A DNA stretch of 64,000 nucleotides from Marthasterias glacialis (taxonomy: Eukaryota; Echinodermata; Asteroidea; Forcipulatida; Asteriidae): positions 4,682,236 through 4,746,235 of the forward strand of contig OU452231.1 of the NCBI GenBank assembly GCA_911728455.2, written 5' to 3'. A model generated the notes under the pieces. The model was not told the origin of the DNA. It searched no databases and saw only the letters and a program-made list of their open reading frames with translations. Both the position numbers and the translations under genes were made by a program. Within the stretch, counting starts at the first letter, position 1, and each line of letters begins with the position of its first letter. Shown here in pieces: positions 13,467-26,715 of the stretch.

Positions 13467-14269
13467 CATGACCTCCGTTAATAATAAAAGTACGCCATTA
13501 TACCATTTTGGCTGCACTTTTATACCATGTTGTGTTATGATCACAGTGTAGCATAAAGCAAAAAGTTGTGCTGCAAGGGGATTATTTCAATTTGGGTTCC
13601 GCTCTCCATCAGTGAGATGTATTCATGAACGATCATAATATATACAATGTCCGGTTGGGAATTTCGATTGAAAATGTCAAGTTTTGATTGTTTCTTCTTG
13701 TTCACAAGTCCAAAGAAAAACCTATTGGAATGTTTGTATTCCATGTCTGTATTATACCAGTGTGAATGATACAAAGAAAAAACGATCTCCACAACAATCT
13801 TGTGACTTTCAATGATGTGCCAGTGTACATAGGGGTCTATGTTAAAACAATTTTCTTTGCTCACCCCAATTAATTAATCTATATATATATGTCGTAATAA
13901 TAAATAATTTAAAAAACTGTGTGTTATTTTTACTTTGTTTCAGTGGGTTAGTGCAGAGAGCACCTTTATTACTCAGCAGTATTTTTTCACAAAAAGCATT
14001 GCGAACAAACCAACTGAACGGGGAGGAACAAACCAACTGAACGGGGATGGGTGTTTTGTTTTAAAACGCATGGACACAATTGTTCCGTAATTTGAAATGT
14101 TTACCCGCGTATAGTTTTGGTTGGGAAAATGACTTGGAAAGGTAAAACGATGTTAACCCCTAGTTTGGATTTAAAAAAAGTGGATAAAAAAAGCAGTTAA
14201 CTGAATGAAATACAGCAGAACTGAGTGATAAAGGTCCATGAAAGTATGGGGCACTTACTCGCGGGAGAT

Positions 14270-14490
14270 GAATTTCTCAGGGTGGTGGGCGGTGGAGGGT
14301 AGGGCTTAAATCGTTGAGGGGGTAACTTGAGGGGCTGAGTGGAGGGGAGGGCCTAAAACATGGATGGGTGTACTTTTGGGGCTCGGTGGTGGAGAGGGTT
14401 TAAATTAACTTTTGGGGGATAACTTGAGGAGCTCGGCTGAGGGGTTGGGTCGCAGAGGAGGGCTAAAAACTTGGAGGGGGATAGGGGCTG
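14270..14490 (+). repeat. G-rich tandem repeat, ~75-bp unit, about 3 copies
   Basis: Units contain GGGGGxTAACTTGAGGxGCT and GGAGGGxxTAAA; many G3+ runs lie close together, so the strand could form G-quadruplexes. Repeated at 22771-22991. Confidence 0.6.
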
Positions 14491-15189
14491 GTGTATATTT
14501 TTTTTCATGTTTGGCAAGCACTCTCAAGTTTTATACCATAAGGTTTAAGAAACAAATTCTTTAAAACAATAATTGTTTAATTTTATTTTGATATTATTGT
14601 TTTAAGGAGTTTATTCGGTATGTGCTACAACTGTAGTTGAAATAATTGCAGCTCTTGGTCACGACCCTTAGACCTAACAATTCAATGAAATTAGGATAGG
14701 TATATGGGGGAGCTCAAAATAAGTCTGTATCCGCATGGCGGCTGCAACCACGGCTACGACTGTTGCTAAGGGTGTTGCTATATCGACGTCCTATACTCAA
14801 CAAAATGACCCACACAGCGATCCAGCCGTAGCCGCCAATTACGAAGAAGAAAAAAATAGAGATTACGCTGATTTGACGGCCACTATCAATTTTAACCTAA
14901 TCTCCCGCGTTCTTTGAATAGGAACTTAATTTAGAAAACATACTATTTGAGCGGAATCCTCTTCTTTCATTATTATTATAGGTATATAAAACCTTTTTTT
15001 TTTTTAATGTAATATGTATTTCTTTTGTTTTGACATCGGTGGCGTAACTGGGGGGGGGGGGGCACATGCCCCACCTCAATTGATAACATTCACCCAGAAG
15101 AAATTGAAGACATTTACTTGACGGTGAGTGCAGCAATACTCAATTTGTGTGTACATGTGCCTTTACCGCTTTATCATGCCAGACAATAA

Positions 15190-15727
15190 CATCTTTTCAA
15201 GCGGCTAATTAGGTACTAATGAGTGAGCCGAATTAGCCACCTCCAAAAAATTAAATGTGCCCAGTTATATGATATTTAAGATTATGGAATAAAATTTCAT
15301 CTTTTAAGCAACATGAAGTTACTTTAAATTTACCCTAAAATTTGGACTTAAATTCTGAATAGCTGTTCCCTGCGTACAGATTCAAGAAAGTTATGAGGTT
15401 TCAATTAAGGTATTGCACAAAACGTCTACGAAGTTATACGGAGTTATAGTGGCGAAATTCACACCGTGTAAAGTGTACTAATTAGGCACTAATAATAGGC
15501 CCACTATTAGCTGCAACGGAATATTAAGATGTGTTATGATGTCATCTTTAGGATTAGATAATACAAATAAATTCTAATAAAATATGTGAGGTACATTTTG
15601 TTTTAAAGTGACTCCCTTCGGCAATTTGTTCCAAAAATACCAATCCAAAGAGACGAAAATTACACCATATAAAGTGTTCTAATTAAGCATTAATTAGTGG
15701 GCTCAATTAGCTGAAGCGGAATCATTA
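15190..15727 (-). repeat. Right inverted arm, truncated by the gap
   Basis: Contains the ~197-bp units in reverse orientation (AGCTGCAACGGAATATT, GTGAGGTACATTTTGTTTTA, ATTAGTGGGCTCAATTAGCT). It stops mid-unit at the first N. The full version of the same arm is at 23690-24648. Confidence 0.85.
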
Positions 15728-16227
15728 NNNNNNNNNNNNNNNNNNNNNNNNNNNNNNNNNNNNNNNNNNNNNNNNNNNNNNNNNNNNNNNNNNNNNNNNN
15801 NNNNNNNNNNNNNNNNNNNNNNNNNNNNNNNNNNNNNNNNNNNNNNNNNNNNNNNNNNNNNNNNNNNNNNNNNNNNNNNNNNNNNNNNNNNNNNNNNNNN
15901 NNNNNNNNNNNNNNNNNNNNNNNNNNNNNNNNNNNNNNNNNNNNNNNNNNNNNNNNNNNNNNNNNNNNNNNNNNNNNNNNNNNNNNNNNNNNNNNNNNNN
16001 NNNNNNNNNNNNNNNNNNNNNNNNNNNNNNNNNNNNNNNNNNNNNNNNNNNNNNNNNNNNNNNNNNNNNNNNNNNNNNNNNNNNNNNNNNNNNNNNNNNN
16101 NNNNNNNNNNNNNNNNNNNNNNNNNNNNNNNNNNNNNNNNNNNNNNNNNNNNNNNNNNNNNNNNNNNNNNNNNNNNNNNNNNNNNNNNNNNNNNNNNNNN
16201 NNNNNNNNNNNNNNNNNNNNNNNNNNN
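15728..16227. other. Assembly gap, exactly 500 N
   Basis: A run of exactly 500 N, a typical scaffolder default rather than a measured size. The flanking sequences overlap by ~8 kb, so the true gap is probably negative. Confidence 0.98.
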
Positions 16228-19200
16228 CGAGTGCCCTTTGGGCCTTGTGGTGGGAGAATTGCGTTAAAAAATAAAGAAAAAGAAAAGTTCTCACAAGTCA
16301 AGCAACCTGATAGTTTAAACCTTAAACATTTTCAGACCAAGACATCTTTTAAAATCAGAACTTTACTTAATTTCTTTTCTTGAAAAGGATAAAGTACTTA
16401 TAATATTTTAATATAAATTAAAAAACCACTTGGCATTTTTAGTAATTAAACAGAGTTCATTAGTCCTAATTCAGTACTTTAAAAAGTATTATTTTTGTAA
16501 CACATGGTGCAATTTAAAATACTGTGTTTGGAGGTAAAAAAGGTGCAATTTTCCCAGCCATAAATTTATTTATAGGGCTTTTCTAATTTTGGGTAGTATG
16601 ACATTTTGTAATGAAAATTCTACCAGAATTTTCTGAAGAACAAAAATTCTAATAGTTTCATAGTTCTTGACACCTTCTTATAGTGTGCCATTGTGTGGTG
16701 AGACGTGCTGCACTTCAAACTGCTGTGAGAAATCACAATGTTTGTATTGTAGCCGATCTATGTGGCTGGTAACTTCACCAAAGCTGAGAAGCTTTTCTTC
16801 TTAGCACATCATTAATTATGAGTGCATCAGTACTGATCAAACAATGCTTGAGTGAGTTTCCTTCTTGGCACATTTAGACTGGTAAGCGGCCGGACTGATT
16901 AGATTCCTGTGGTGATGGCCATCAGAGTATAAAGAGTCCATACCGCGTGAGAGAGTTTCCTGCTTCTCACATCGTTAGAATAGTCAACGGTTGGACTTAG
17001 ATTCTGGTGGTGATGGTCATCAGAGTAAAGAGTCCAAAGGCCTGACTTGAAGAAGCAGAAGAAAAAAAGTGCACGTGTCTTCAAAGAGTCAGAGAAATGA
17101 AGAAGCATTCATTAGTGATTATCATAATGATCTTCAACTTTGAGATTTTTTACCAAGAGAGTGGCACAGTATCAGATGGTTTCAGAGAAGGCACATTGAC
17201 TGTTTATAAAGTTAAGTACTTGCAATATCATTACTTCGTTCATTGAACTTGTTTGTGGTATTTGGCTGAACCATGTGTTATTGTGTAAAAAAAATTGCAT
17301 TAGTTCATTTTCACTAAATGCACACTAAGTATTTTTAAAAGACTGAATGGTACTGATGAATGCGGCATTTTTGTTTGGATGAGAATACTAAACTGAACCC
17401 TCCAAAAATTGAAAAGTTTTTATTTTTATTTGGGAACTTTCTAATGCTGTTGTACGACTCTTCTTGAAAAGAAGTTATTCAGCTACCAAAACAAATTAAA
17501 GCAGATAAATAAATGCCAAGTGAAAATATAGTTCAAGACACTTTGGCAAAATTTTAGAACAATTTCTTTCATTGTTAGGGAAATAAACTGTAACAAAAAA
17601 TATTTATGAAGACATGACTTAACCCCGTAAAAGATGAGGGTTATGACTATTTCAGTCACAGTCATGCTTGTTCACTTGCAATTGTTTTTCTTGTAAAACA
17701 TTACGGAGGAGTCTGTGGCGGTTTGTGTCGGTCAAACAGGGTTTGATAACCCCCTTTTGAACGTGATATCCCAGGTCCACCTATACCCAGGGTGGTCAGC
17801 ACCTCAGGAACTAAGTACAATTGAAAGAACTATTACACATGCCGATGAACATTGAACTCTTGTGCTGAGTAGAAAAGGAGACGGTAATCTAGAACAGAGA
17901 CTGCATGATGCAATATGAGGCGATTCTTCAACTTGATGAAGGACGACACGTGGTCTTAGCATACTGTGAACTGAGAGAACTAAAATAAAATACTGGTTGG
18001 CATCTGCAAAAGTATGGACGGGCGCAACCACATCCCATCAATCATGTGAACCAAGTTCAAAGATATACTGATGGTTGTTTGACAATGGCGTCCTGGACAA
18101 ATTGATTTAGCAATTAAAAACGAGATGAACATTACACTTGTGACAGAGCAGATGAAGTCGCGACCGATCTATGGCATCAAATTCATGCAGCCATTAACAA
18201 TGCAGTCAAACTTCGTCTTCGTCTTCATCTTCGACTTCATAGTAGCCGATTTGAAAAAAAACTTAAAGTAATTGGTATCAACGCTCGATGGAATCCTCCA
18301 CAGCAGGAGACATGAACTGCAACCTCTCAGTCAGAGTGTGAACCAAGTGGAAGGAGGGAAGCTATTCGAATATTCATTCAAATTAGAATAGCTACCATTG
18401 AACTTTGTGATTCAGTAACATCAATAATGGAATGACACTGAGAACACACAGCAACACGAGATATGAACTGCAAACTCTCAAACTGAGTGGAAGAAGGGAG
18501 TATTAGTGTATTCATTCAAACGTATGGTGGACAATGAACTTTGTGCTTCAGTAACATCAATATTTGGAGTCACATTGAGCCTGAGACAGTGAACTGCAAC
18601 ATCTCAGAGTGTGAACTAAGTGCAAGGAGTTATGCTAAACGATTTATTCAAACTAAAGGTTGGACATGAGCTACTACTGAACGTTGTGATTCGATAACAT
18701 CAAAGATGAGTCACACTGAGATATATACAAGCAATGAGCTGTTATCCAGTAAAGAAAAAAATGGACAAACGACCGATACAATCACGTCTGCTTACTCCGA
18801 ATACACAATAAATTGCATGTGACGAGAATAGCCATAAAAAAAATTACACTTTTAAAATGCCCTTGAAATTAATTGTAGGTTTCAACAAAAACTCATTCAA
18901 TTAACCAAAACGGCTCATTCGTTTCCTTTGAAATTTTGAATGATCCGTCGCATTAGCATTCAGCAGTCAAGAGAATGAGTAATTTAATTTCAAGAGTATC
19001 ATGTATAGTAGAAATTCAACTGTATTATTGGTGATAGTCTTGAATGCCTATAAAAATGAAATAGAACGACTATAAAACAAATCAGAATGAGAAGAATGAA
19101 ATCATGTTTACACAAAAACGTAATTAAATGCAGTTAAAAAGGCAGTTATATAATAGTTAAAAGGAAATCCTACACAGCAAAAACTGGGGTGTTAAATTTA

Positions 19201-22200
19201 ACACCCCTGGTGTTTCTAGGGAACCACACCAAGAATTTTCACCAGTGTTAAAATTGTGGGTGTTATTTTAACACTATTGGTGTTATTATTTACACCCATG
19301 GGTGTACTGACACACCCATGGGTGTAAATGATAACACCAACAGTGTTAAAATGACACCAAATTGGTGTAGTCCTCTAGTAACACCGAAAATTGTTATTGT
19401 TTGCAGTGTAGTTTGAATGAGTTACGAAAACATGCGTGAATGTGAATGCATGTTAATGAAATTGGAAACTTTTGAGACGTTAGCGGGCGCCCCAGTAACC
19501 GGTCCTTTTCTATTGCTCTCATAATAGAAAAGAACCCTTTACTGGGGCGCCCGCTAACGTCTCAAAAGTTTCCCATTGAATTATTTTTTGTCGAAATTGA
19601 CCTGGGATAAGGTCCGTACCGAAAGGGGAAAGTATAATGCATTGAAAATAGCATAATTAGTGATAAAGAAACAAATGGAACCTGAAGGTAGACCGAATAA
19701 GTTAGTAATAGAAATGATAGAATAACTTGTTAAAGCAGAAATGGATATCGGAATCTTTTCCAAACCCCATTTTAAGTTTTATTTCTTCGAATGACTACGT
19801 CTGTATAGATTTATTTTAGCAAAAATGTTGGCCAAAGCGCATTACATACATTTTGTTTTAAATTTTAACTCAAAAGCATAATAGCCTTTTGTGCATGAGA
19901 AATAAGAATCATGATATTTTATATTTAGGCTATGTGAAAATCTTGTTATGTAGATGTGTCAGTCCTCAAGTGTTTAAATCCCTTTAACGAATTTCGTTCA
20001 TGTAGGACTACAGGCGCGTCTTTGATCAGTACTGATGAAAGTGGTTCAAATCCCCGGTGGATCCAAGCCGATTTGCAGACTGTAGATTATAAACAATTCT
20101 TTATCAACTACTGCAGATTGACCCAATTCACCTGATTTTTCACCGCCACAATAATATTGTTGGTTGCGCTATTGTTGAAGTCAATTTCCTGGTGCGTGAT
20201 ACCGTGTATAGCGATCAGCAAATGCGCGCGCATGCAGTTTGAGGCCCAAAATGGCAGACCATGGGCAGACTGTAGCCGCGTGCGGCGTCAGTGCAGGGGG
20301 TCATACTCGCCTTAGCTAAAACTGTGGGAAATTATTCCTGCATTTTTCGCTTCCCGTCCTGATACACAATATCGTGAGCAAGTTATACCAGAAACTTACA
20401 TTTTTACCTTTCTGATAGATTAACAATGTAGTAATGTTATATAATACGTTATTTATTTTGAAACTATTCGATTCGGTTAAGGCAGTGTACAGGATTTGAA
20501 TGTTATTAAAATCGAATGATATTTTATCAATGATTATGATATATCAATTAACCTCCAGTTGGATTTTCCCCAAAACTATTCAGGATATGGAATGGCTGAA
20601 ACGGTCAAAATAATTTAAATGAGAAAACATTTAAGGATGCAAAACAATATTACTCGATGAAAACATTTCTACTGTGATTAAACGTACTTTAAGAGACTGC
20701 TATTGTGAATAAAGCATGTACTTCGTCGGACCACAAAGTTTGGTTGGAAACTCATTACCGGTGGGTCGAACCAGTATAGTAGTTAACAAACATTTAGACA
20801 TCAAATCCTGTTTACCCTGCCTTTTAAAAACACAATTATGCTTAATGAAAAATGAATGCTTTGTTTTAATTTAATTACAGGGAGCCAGACCGACAGTTAT
20901 TTCGAGAGCAAGAATGCAGTTGTACAAGCCTGGACACTATCCGGTGTATTCGGAAGCATCCTGCACCGCCGCACTTCAGAAATAGCAGCAAATTTAAACA
21001 AAATATTTGCCTAAAAAACAATGTTTGGAGGAAAAAAACATATCCAAAAGAAGCTCGTTTATAAAAGCGAATTTTTTTAGGGAAACAAACGTTGATTTTA
21101 AGTTGTATGCATAAGCTCATTTTACATATTAAAAACTTTTTTATAGATTTTATCTTTATACTACGAGATTTATATTTATTTTGTACACTGTCACATCATA
21201 AATTGCAATAGACAGATTGCACGGCACGCGTTACACGTGACCTATTGTGGGTAGTAAATGTAAACAAACACGACGTCCTCCGTAGGAAAGTGCGGTACGG
21301 TACGGTACATGATAATTGTTGCATTTCTTTATTCGATCGAGGCTTTTTTCTCATAAATTGTGCAAAATATTCCAGAGATTGTACCAGAGACATTCGAGTG
21401 GCTGAATAAAGCCAGTAAGGACAGTTCCAGCAAGTCTTGGGAATTGTACAAGTAACGTATAAATGTGCATGATGTGTACTAGTGCACGACGGAACGTTTG
21501 GGCCAGACGACCAAGATCACAAGCTTTTCAGCACAAGTATTTCAACGTTTTGAAGATGAATCATCCAAAGAAATTGCTTTCCAAAACTATATGTGATTCC
21601 TTTGCCTATTTAAAATTTTGCAAGGCTAGGTATAAATGCTCACTTTCCAGCGTTCTTTACCTTTTTTGTGCAGTGATTTAGGCCTACATTGCAAACAAAA
21701 TAACAGGCCCGGTAGTGCATAACTCAAAATAAACCTCTACCATCCTGGTAGTTTATGAAACAGTAATGTGATTAATAACAGTGTCACAACATACAACTTT
21801 AATCAAATGGCTTAGTAACTGTGTTATTATTACCAAAAGCCGACTTTTGGAGTAACTCTGTCGGTCACAGCATGTATTTGCACGTAGTTTGCCATGTGCT
21901 CAGATGACGTATTACCCACAATAGGTCACGTGATGATATGTAAATTTAGTCGCGCATTCGGTCTATTCATGACCTCCGTTAATAATAAAAGTACGCCATT
22001 ATACCATTTTGGCTGCACTTTTATACCATGTTGTGTTATGATCACAGTGTAGCATAAAGCAAAAAGTTGTGCTGCAAGGGGATTATTTCAATTTGGGTTC
22101 CGCTCTCCATCAGTGAGATGTATTCATGAACGATCATAATATATACAATGTCCGGTTGGGAATTTCGATTGAAAATGTCAAGTTTTGATTGTTTCTTCTT

Positions 22201-24225
22201 GTTCACAAGTCCAAAGAAAAACCTATTGGAATGTTTGTATTCCATGTCTGTATTATACCAGTGTGAATGATACAAAGAAAAAACGATCTCCACAACAATC
22301 TTGTGACTTTCAATGATGTGCCAGTGTACATAGGGGTCTATGTTAAAACAATTTTCTTTGCTCACCCCAATTAATTAATCTATATATATATGTCGTAATA
22401 ATAAATAATTTAAAAAACTGTGTGTTATTTTTACTTTGTTTCAGTGGGTTAGTGCAGAGAGCACCTTTATTACTCAGCAGTATTTTTTCACAAAAAGCAT
22501 TGCGAACAAACCAACTGAACGGGGAGGAACAAACCAACTGAACGGGGATGGGTGTTTTGTTTTAAAACGCATGGACACAATTGTTCCGTAATTTGAAATG
22601 TTTACCCGCGTATAGTTTTGGTTGGGAAAATGACTTGGAAAGGTAAAACGATGTTAACCCCTAGTTTGGATTTAAAAAAAGTGGATAAAAAAAGCAGTTA
22701 ACTGAATGAAATACAGCAGAACTGAGTGATAAAGGTCCATGAAAGTATGGGGCACTTACTCGCGGGAGATGAATTTCTCAGGGTGGTGGGCGGTGGAGGG
22801 TAGGGCTTAAATCGTTGAGGGGGTAACTTGAGGGGCTGAGTGGAGGGGAGGGCCTAAAACATGGATGGGTGTACTTTTGGGGCTCGGTGGTGGAGAGGGT
22901 TTAAATTAACTTTTGGGGGATAACTTGAGGAGCTCGGCTGAGGGGTTGGGTCGCAGAGGAGGGCTAAAAACTTGGAGGGGGATAGGGGCTGGTGTATATT
23001 TTTTTTCATGTTTGGCAAGCACTCTCAAGTTTTATACCATAAGGTTTAAGAAACAAATTCTTTAAAACAATAATTGTTTAATTTTATTTTGATATTATTG
23101 TTTTAAGGAGTTTATTCGGTATGTGCTACAACTGTAGTTGAAATAATTGCAGCTCTTGGTCACGACCCTTAGACCTAACAATTCAATGAAATTAGGATCG
23201 GTATATGGGGGAGCTCAAAATAAGTCTGTATCCGCATGGCGGCTGCAACCACGGCTACGACTGTTGCTAAGGGTGTTGCTATATCGACGTCCTATACTCA
23301 ACAAAATGACCCACACAGCGATCCAGCCGTAGCCGCCAATTACGAAGAAGAAAAAAATAGAGATTACGCTGATTTGACGGCCACTATCAATTTAACCTAA
23401 TCTCCCGCGTTCTTTGAATAGGAACTTAATTTAGAAAACATACTATTTGAGCGGAATCCTCTTCTTTCATTATTATTATAGGTATATAAAACCTTTTTTT
23501 TTTTTAATGTAATATGTATTTCTTTTGTTTTGACATCGGTGGCGTAACTGGGGGGGGGGGCACATGCCCCACCTCAATTGATAACATTCACCCAGAAGAA
23601 ATTGAAGACATTTACTTGACGGTGAGTGCAGCAATACTCAATTTGTGTGTACATGTGCCTTTACCGCTTTATCATGCCAGACAATAACATCTTTTCAAGC
23701 GGCTAATTAGGTACTAATGAGTGAGCCGAATTAGCCACCTCCAAAAAATTAAATGTGCCCAGTTATATGATATTTAAGATTATGGAATAAAATTTCATCT
23801 TTTAAGCAACATGAAGTTACTTTAAATTTACCCTAAAATTTGGACTTAAATTCTGAATAGCTGTTCCCTGCGTACAGATTCAAGAAAGTTATGAGGTTTC
23901 AATTAAGGTATTGCACAAAACGTCTACGAAGTTATACGGAGTTATAGTGGCGAAATTCACACCGTGTAAAGTGTACTAATTAGGCACTAATAATAGGCCC
24001 ACTATTAGCTGCAACGGAATATTAAGATGTGTTATGATGTCATCTTTAGGATTAGATAATACAAATAAATTCTAATAAAATATGTGAGGTACATTTTGTT
24101 TTAAAGTGACTCCCTTCGGCAATTTGTTCCAAAAATACCAATCCAAAGAGACGAAAATTACACCATATAAAGTGTTCTAATTAAGCATTAATTAGTGGGC
24201 TCAATTAGCTGAAGCGGAATCATTA
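16228..24225 (+). repeat. ~8.0-kb duplicated block, copy 2 (right of gap)
   Basis: Partner of 7727-15727. It begins inside the body of the SINE that starts at 7449. Everything listed for copy 1 recurs here at +8501: tandem repeats, the palindromic MITE at 19171, the hairpin at 19464, M1 at 21207 and the G-rich array at ~22771. Only this copy continues into the outer part of the right inverted arm. Confidence 0.9.
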
Positions 24226-24648
24226 GACGTGTTTTGAAGTGGGAAAACCCTAAAGAAATAACAACAATAAAATATGTGTGAATAATGTAAGGTTTGTTTT
24301 GTTTTAAAGTGACGCTCTTCCTTTTTAAAAGAGTTGATATTTTGAAAAAGTGTATTGTGAGTTCTTCCACATTTTAAGGATCGAATTAAATCATTAAATG
24401 GTCAATTATTGTGACTTAATTTAGTCCACAATGTCTCATAATGACCTAAATGTGTTAATATAATAGAAAGAAAAGATAACATCTAAATAGTAAGAACAAA
24501 ATAGTGGTTATTTTGTCAATCAACAAGTCTAGGAAATTTTGTCGCCCCCGGTGACCGATTTGGTCCAGGGAATTTGCGGCTGGAATTCACAGCCGTGAAT
24601 TGGGAATTTGAGGCTGGGATTTGCGGCTGGTAATTTGCGGCTAGCTTC
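23690..24648 (-). repeat. Right long inverted repeat arm with tandem units
   Basis: Reverse-complement counterpart of 661-2160. Tandem-unit boundary motifs AGCTGCAACGGAATATT and AGCTGAAGCGGAATCATT lie ~200 bp apart (24007 and 24207). The outer arm ends AATTTGCGGCTAGCTTC at 24648. The last kilobase also holds several close copies of AATTTGCGGCTG. Confidence 0.75.
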
Positions 24649-26715
24649 AAATGCAGCGTGCAACTGATGATGGACGTCAGGAACTAACTAGTTTGGTATA
24701 TTTATCCTTTTCGTTCAAGGGAACGTTACTGAAAAAGAAACCAGACTTACGGATTATTCCATTTTTCCAAAAATATTACGAAAATAGTTCTTAAAACTAC
24801 AGGCAATGCAATATTTCAAAATAGAGGACTTTTAAATTTTTTTAATGAAGTGAAAAGCTTAGTTTTTGATTAAAATACATCTCTATTACGTTTTCAAAAT
24901 ACATACAATTCCCTGAATAACCTTTTGACAAATACTGATGAATGCATTGTCCCAAAATTATATAATGGATTGTTCCGTTCAGGTTACTTCCGGATTTGCA
25001 TGCATTGATAAATAAAATAAATGGCCGGGGTGTCTGATTAGAAAACCTACCTGTCCCTTGGTCTTTCCTGTTTATAAATCCCATGTTTCCACAAGTGGAA
25101 CGGGTGGAGTTTGGCCAGAGTTTCAATGGAAATGAAGCTGAAGTAAGTCCTTCGTATATACACATTTATTATTTAACATTCTTAAAATTTGGCACTCATC
25201 TATCTGCTCATTCGTTTTTTTTTTTTGATAGTCATTGGTCAATGTGACATCCGTCAGTGGAAGTTACTGGAAGTGGAACCATCAATCATCATACATTTCA
25301 AACTGACACTGCAGTACTGTTTCTTCATGTGGGTGGGTGTAGGGTGTGTGTTGGGGGCGTATGTTGCGGTGTAGAGTGCGGGTGGGAGGGGTGGGCGCAG
25401 TGTTTGTGTGTTACAAGGAAAAGAGTGGAAAAGTCGTGGGTTCTTTCAAAATTCAAGAACTGAGTGAGAGTAAATATATATACTAATAGTATTTTTAGTA
25501 ATAGTTCTGTAATTTGTAACTTAAATGTTTTTAATCTTCTGACTGGCACCCCCACCCCCGAACAAAGATGTTGACAAAATAGGGAGACTGCCAGCATTAG
25601 GGCTGGATAGCTCAGTTGGTAGAGCATTGGTACGTTAAGCTGATGGTTGCAGGTTCAAATCCTGTTTTAGTCAATTTTTCTTTGTTCACCCCATAATTGA
25701 TTTGAAAACATTTTACCCAGTCAGTTTCCGTTGTGGTTGCTTGATATCACACCCGACATCACAAATTTCCATTTTATGGACAATAGATAGATGAACAAAA
25801 GAATAAAGATGGCCAAATAAGCCACTATTAATTATTATGTTATGTTGAAATCGTGACCATCATGACCCTACTTAACGACCTTGTGGTTCCTTGCAATTGC
25901 AATACTCCTGATCCTACTGGCTGTCCATCTTCAAATCTCTGGATGTTTACGGTAGATCCTATGACCAAAGTTGTATTACTAATACTACAATTGTTTACTC
26001 TTACTTAGCCCATATTACATACATACACTTGTAAGCTTATTTGTTCTTTTGTAATCAAATTTGAACATATAATCAGTGCTATACATGTATTGCCTCTTTT
26101 TTTCTGTCTCTAACAAACCTAGTCTTGATTCAAGACTGAGTTGTTCGTTTGTTCCCTCTCTGAGCCGCCCGTACCGTATACCCCCTGCATATACCGTACG
26201 CGTACCGCACGAGGCCGAATAATTTGCTCCAAACACACCAATAGAGGGGGCTATATATAGCAGCGCCTGCATGTGTGTGCATATCGCATGTACGTGCCGA
26301 CTCCAAAAACTCAGGACGAGTGCCAGACAGACGATGGACAGGTACCAATTATCGTAGAGTACGCTGCATAGCATGAAAGCGGATTGGGTACCGTACCTTA
26401 TCGTACCGATCCAGCGGTGCCGTAATATTCGGCTGGCTCGCGGGAACAAAATAATAGCATGGTCTGAAACCAGACTATAACAAACCCTGCAATTTAAACA
26501 ATTTAATTAATGTCAACGTTTTTATTAAATTGTCATGCCAGGTGATCTTCATGTCTCCAAATCTTCGACAAACCTGAGAACTCCAAAGCACCCAGTGACA
26601 TCAACATGCTAAATATTTTGAACTGCAAACACAATTGAATGAAAAGCCAACCCCCACCTGAGTATTGGACGCTAACTGTCAACTGATCAACCAAGATAAA
26701 CTCTTAACATTCACA
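24649..26715. other. Intergenic region upstream of the LRR gene
   Basis: No gene seen. It contains a GT-rich tract (about 25325-25400), the tRNA-derived repeat at 25601 and a stretch of TACCGTA-type repeats (about 26170-26420). The LRR promoter and 5' UTR probably lie in the last few hundred bases; I recognise no definite core element. Confidence 0.5.
25601..25673 (+). repeat. tRNA-like sequence (Asn-GTT-like), probable SINE head
   Basis: Folds as a cloverleaf: acceptor GGCTGGA with TTTAGTC, D arm GCTC/GAGC, anticodon loop ACGTTAA (GTT), T arm GCAGG-TTCAAAT-CCTGT. Box A TAGCTCAGTTGG and box B GGTTCAAATCC are present. Several acceptor and anticodon-stem pairs are G-U, and the flanking GCATTAGGGCTGG and TCAATTTTTCTTTGTTC resemble a dispersed SINE. 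I favour a SINE over a working tRNA gene. Confidence 0.6.

Larger units (their letters stand above)
7727..15727 (+). repeat. ~8.0-kb duplicated block, copy 1 (left of gap)
   Basis: Matches 16228-24225 at an offset of 8501, falling to 8498 near the end. I noticed only three differences: A/C at 14698 vs 23199, a T-run 4 vs 3 at ~14890, and a G-run 13 vs 11 at ~15050. The copy ends exactly at the 500-N gap and its partner begins exactly after it. That is the signature of overlapping contigs that were not merged. A very recent true tandem duplication is less likely. Confidence 0.9.
661..24648. mobile_element. Candidate giant element bounded by long inverted repeats
   Basis: The sequence from 661 inward matches the reverse complement of the sequence ending at 24648, including the outer motif GAAGCTAGCCGCAAATT, over roughly 680 bp. 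Both arms then run into ~197-bp tandem units. Removing the duplicated contig overlap and the gap leaves about 15.5 kb. That size and long TIRs recall Polinton/Maverick or foldback (TU-like) elements, but I see no integrase, PolB, ATPase or transposase reading frame. I could not define a target-site duplication. Two independent insertions of one repeat in opposite orientation is the alternative explanation. Confidence 0.4.

Noticed and set aside
14735..14917. 60-codon ORF (MAAATTATTVAKGVA...) with a plausible start
   Set aside because: The partner copy at 23236 carries a one-base T-run difference that shifts the frame before the stop; no homology or splice partner seen.
15690..16301. 189-203-codon minus-strand ORFs
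   Set aside because: They run across 500 N and are not real.
25601..25673. Functional tRNA-Asn gene
   Set aside because: Cloverleaf is possible, but weak G-U pairs and SINE-like flanking sequence favour a SINE head.
26015..26449. 144-codon minus-strand ORF
   Set aside because: Lies over TACCGTA-type short repeats upstream of the LRR gene; no domain, no splice signals that extend it.
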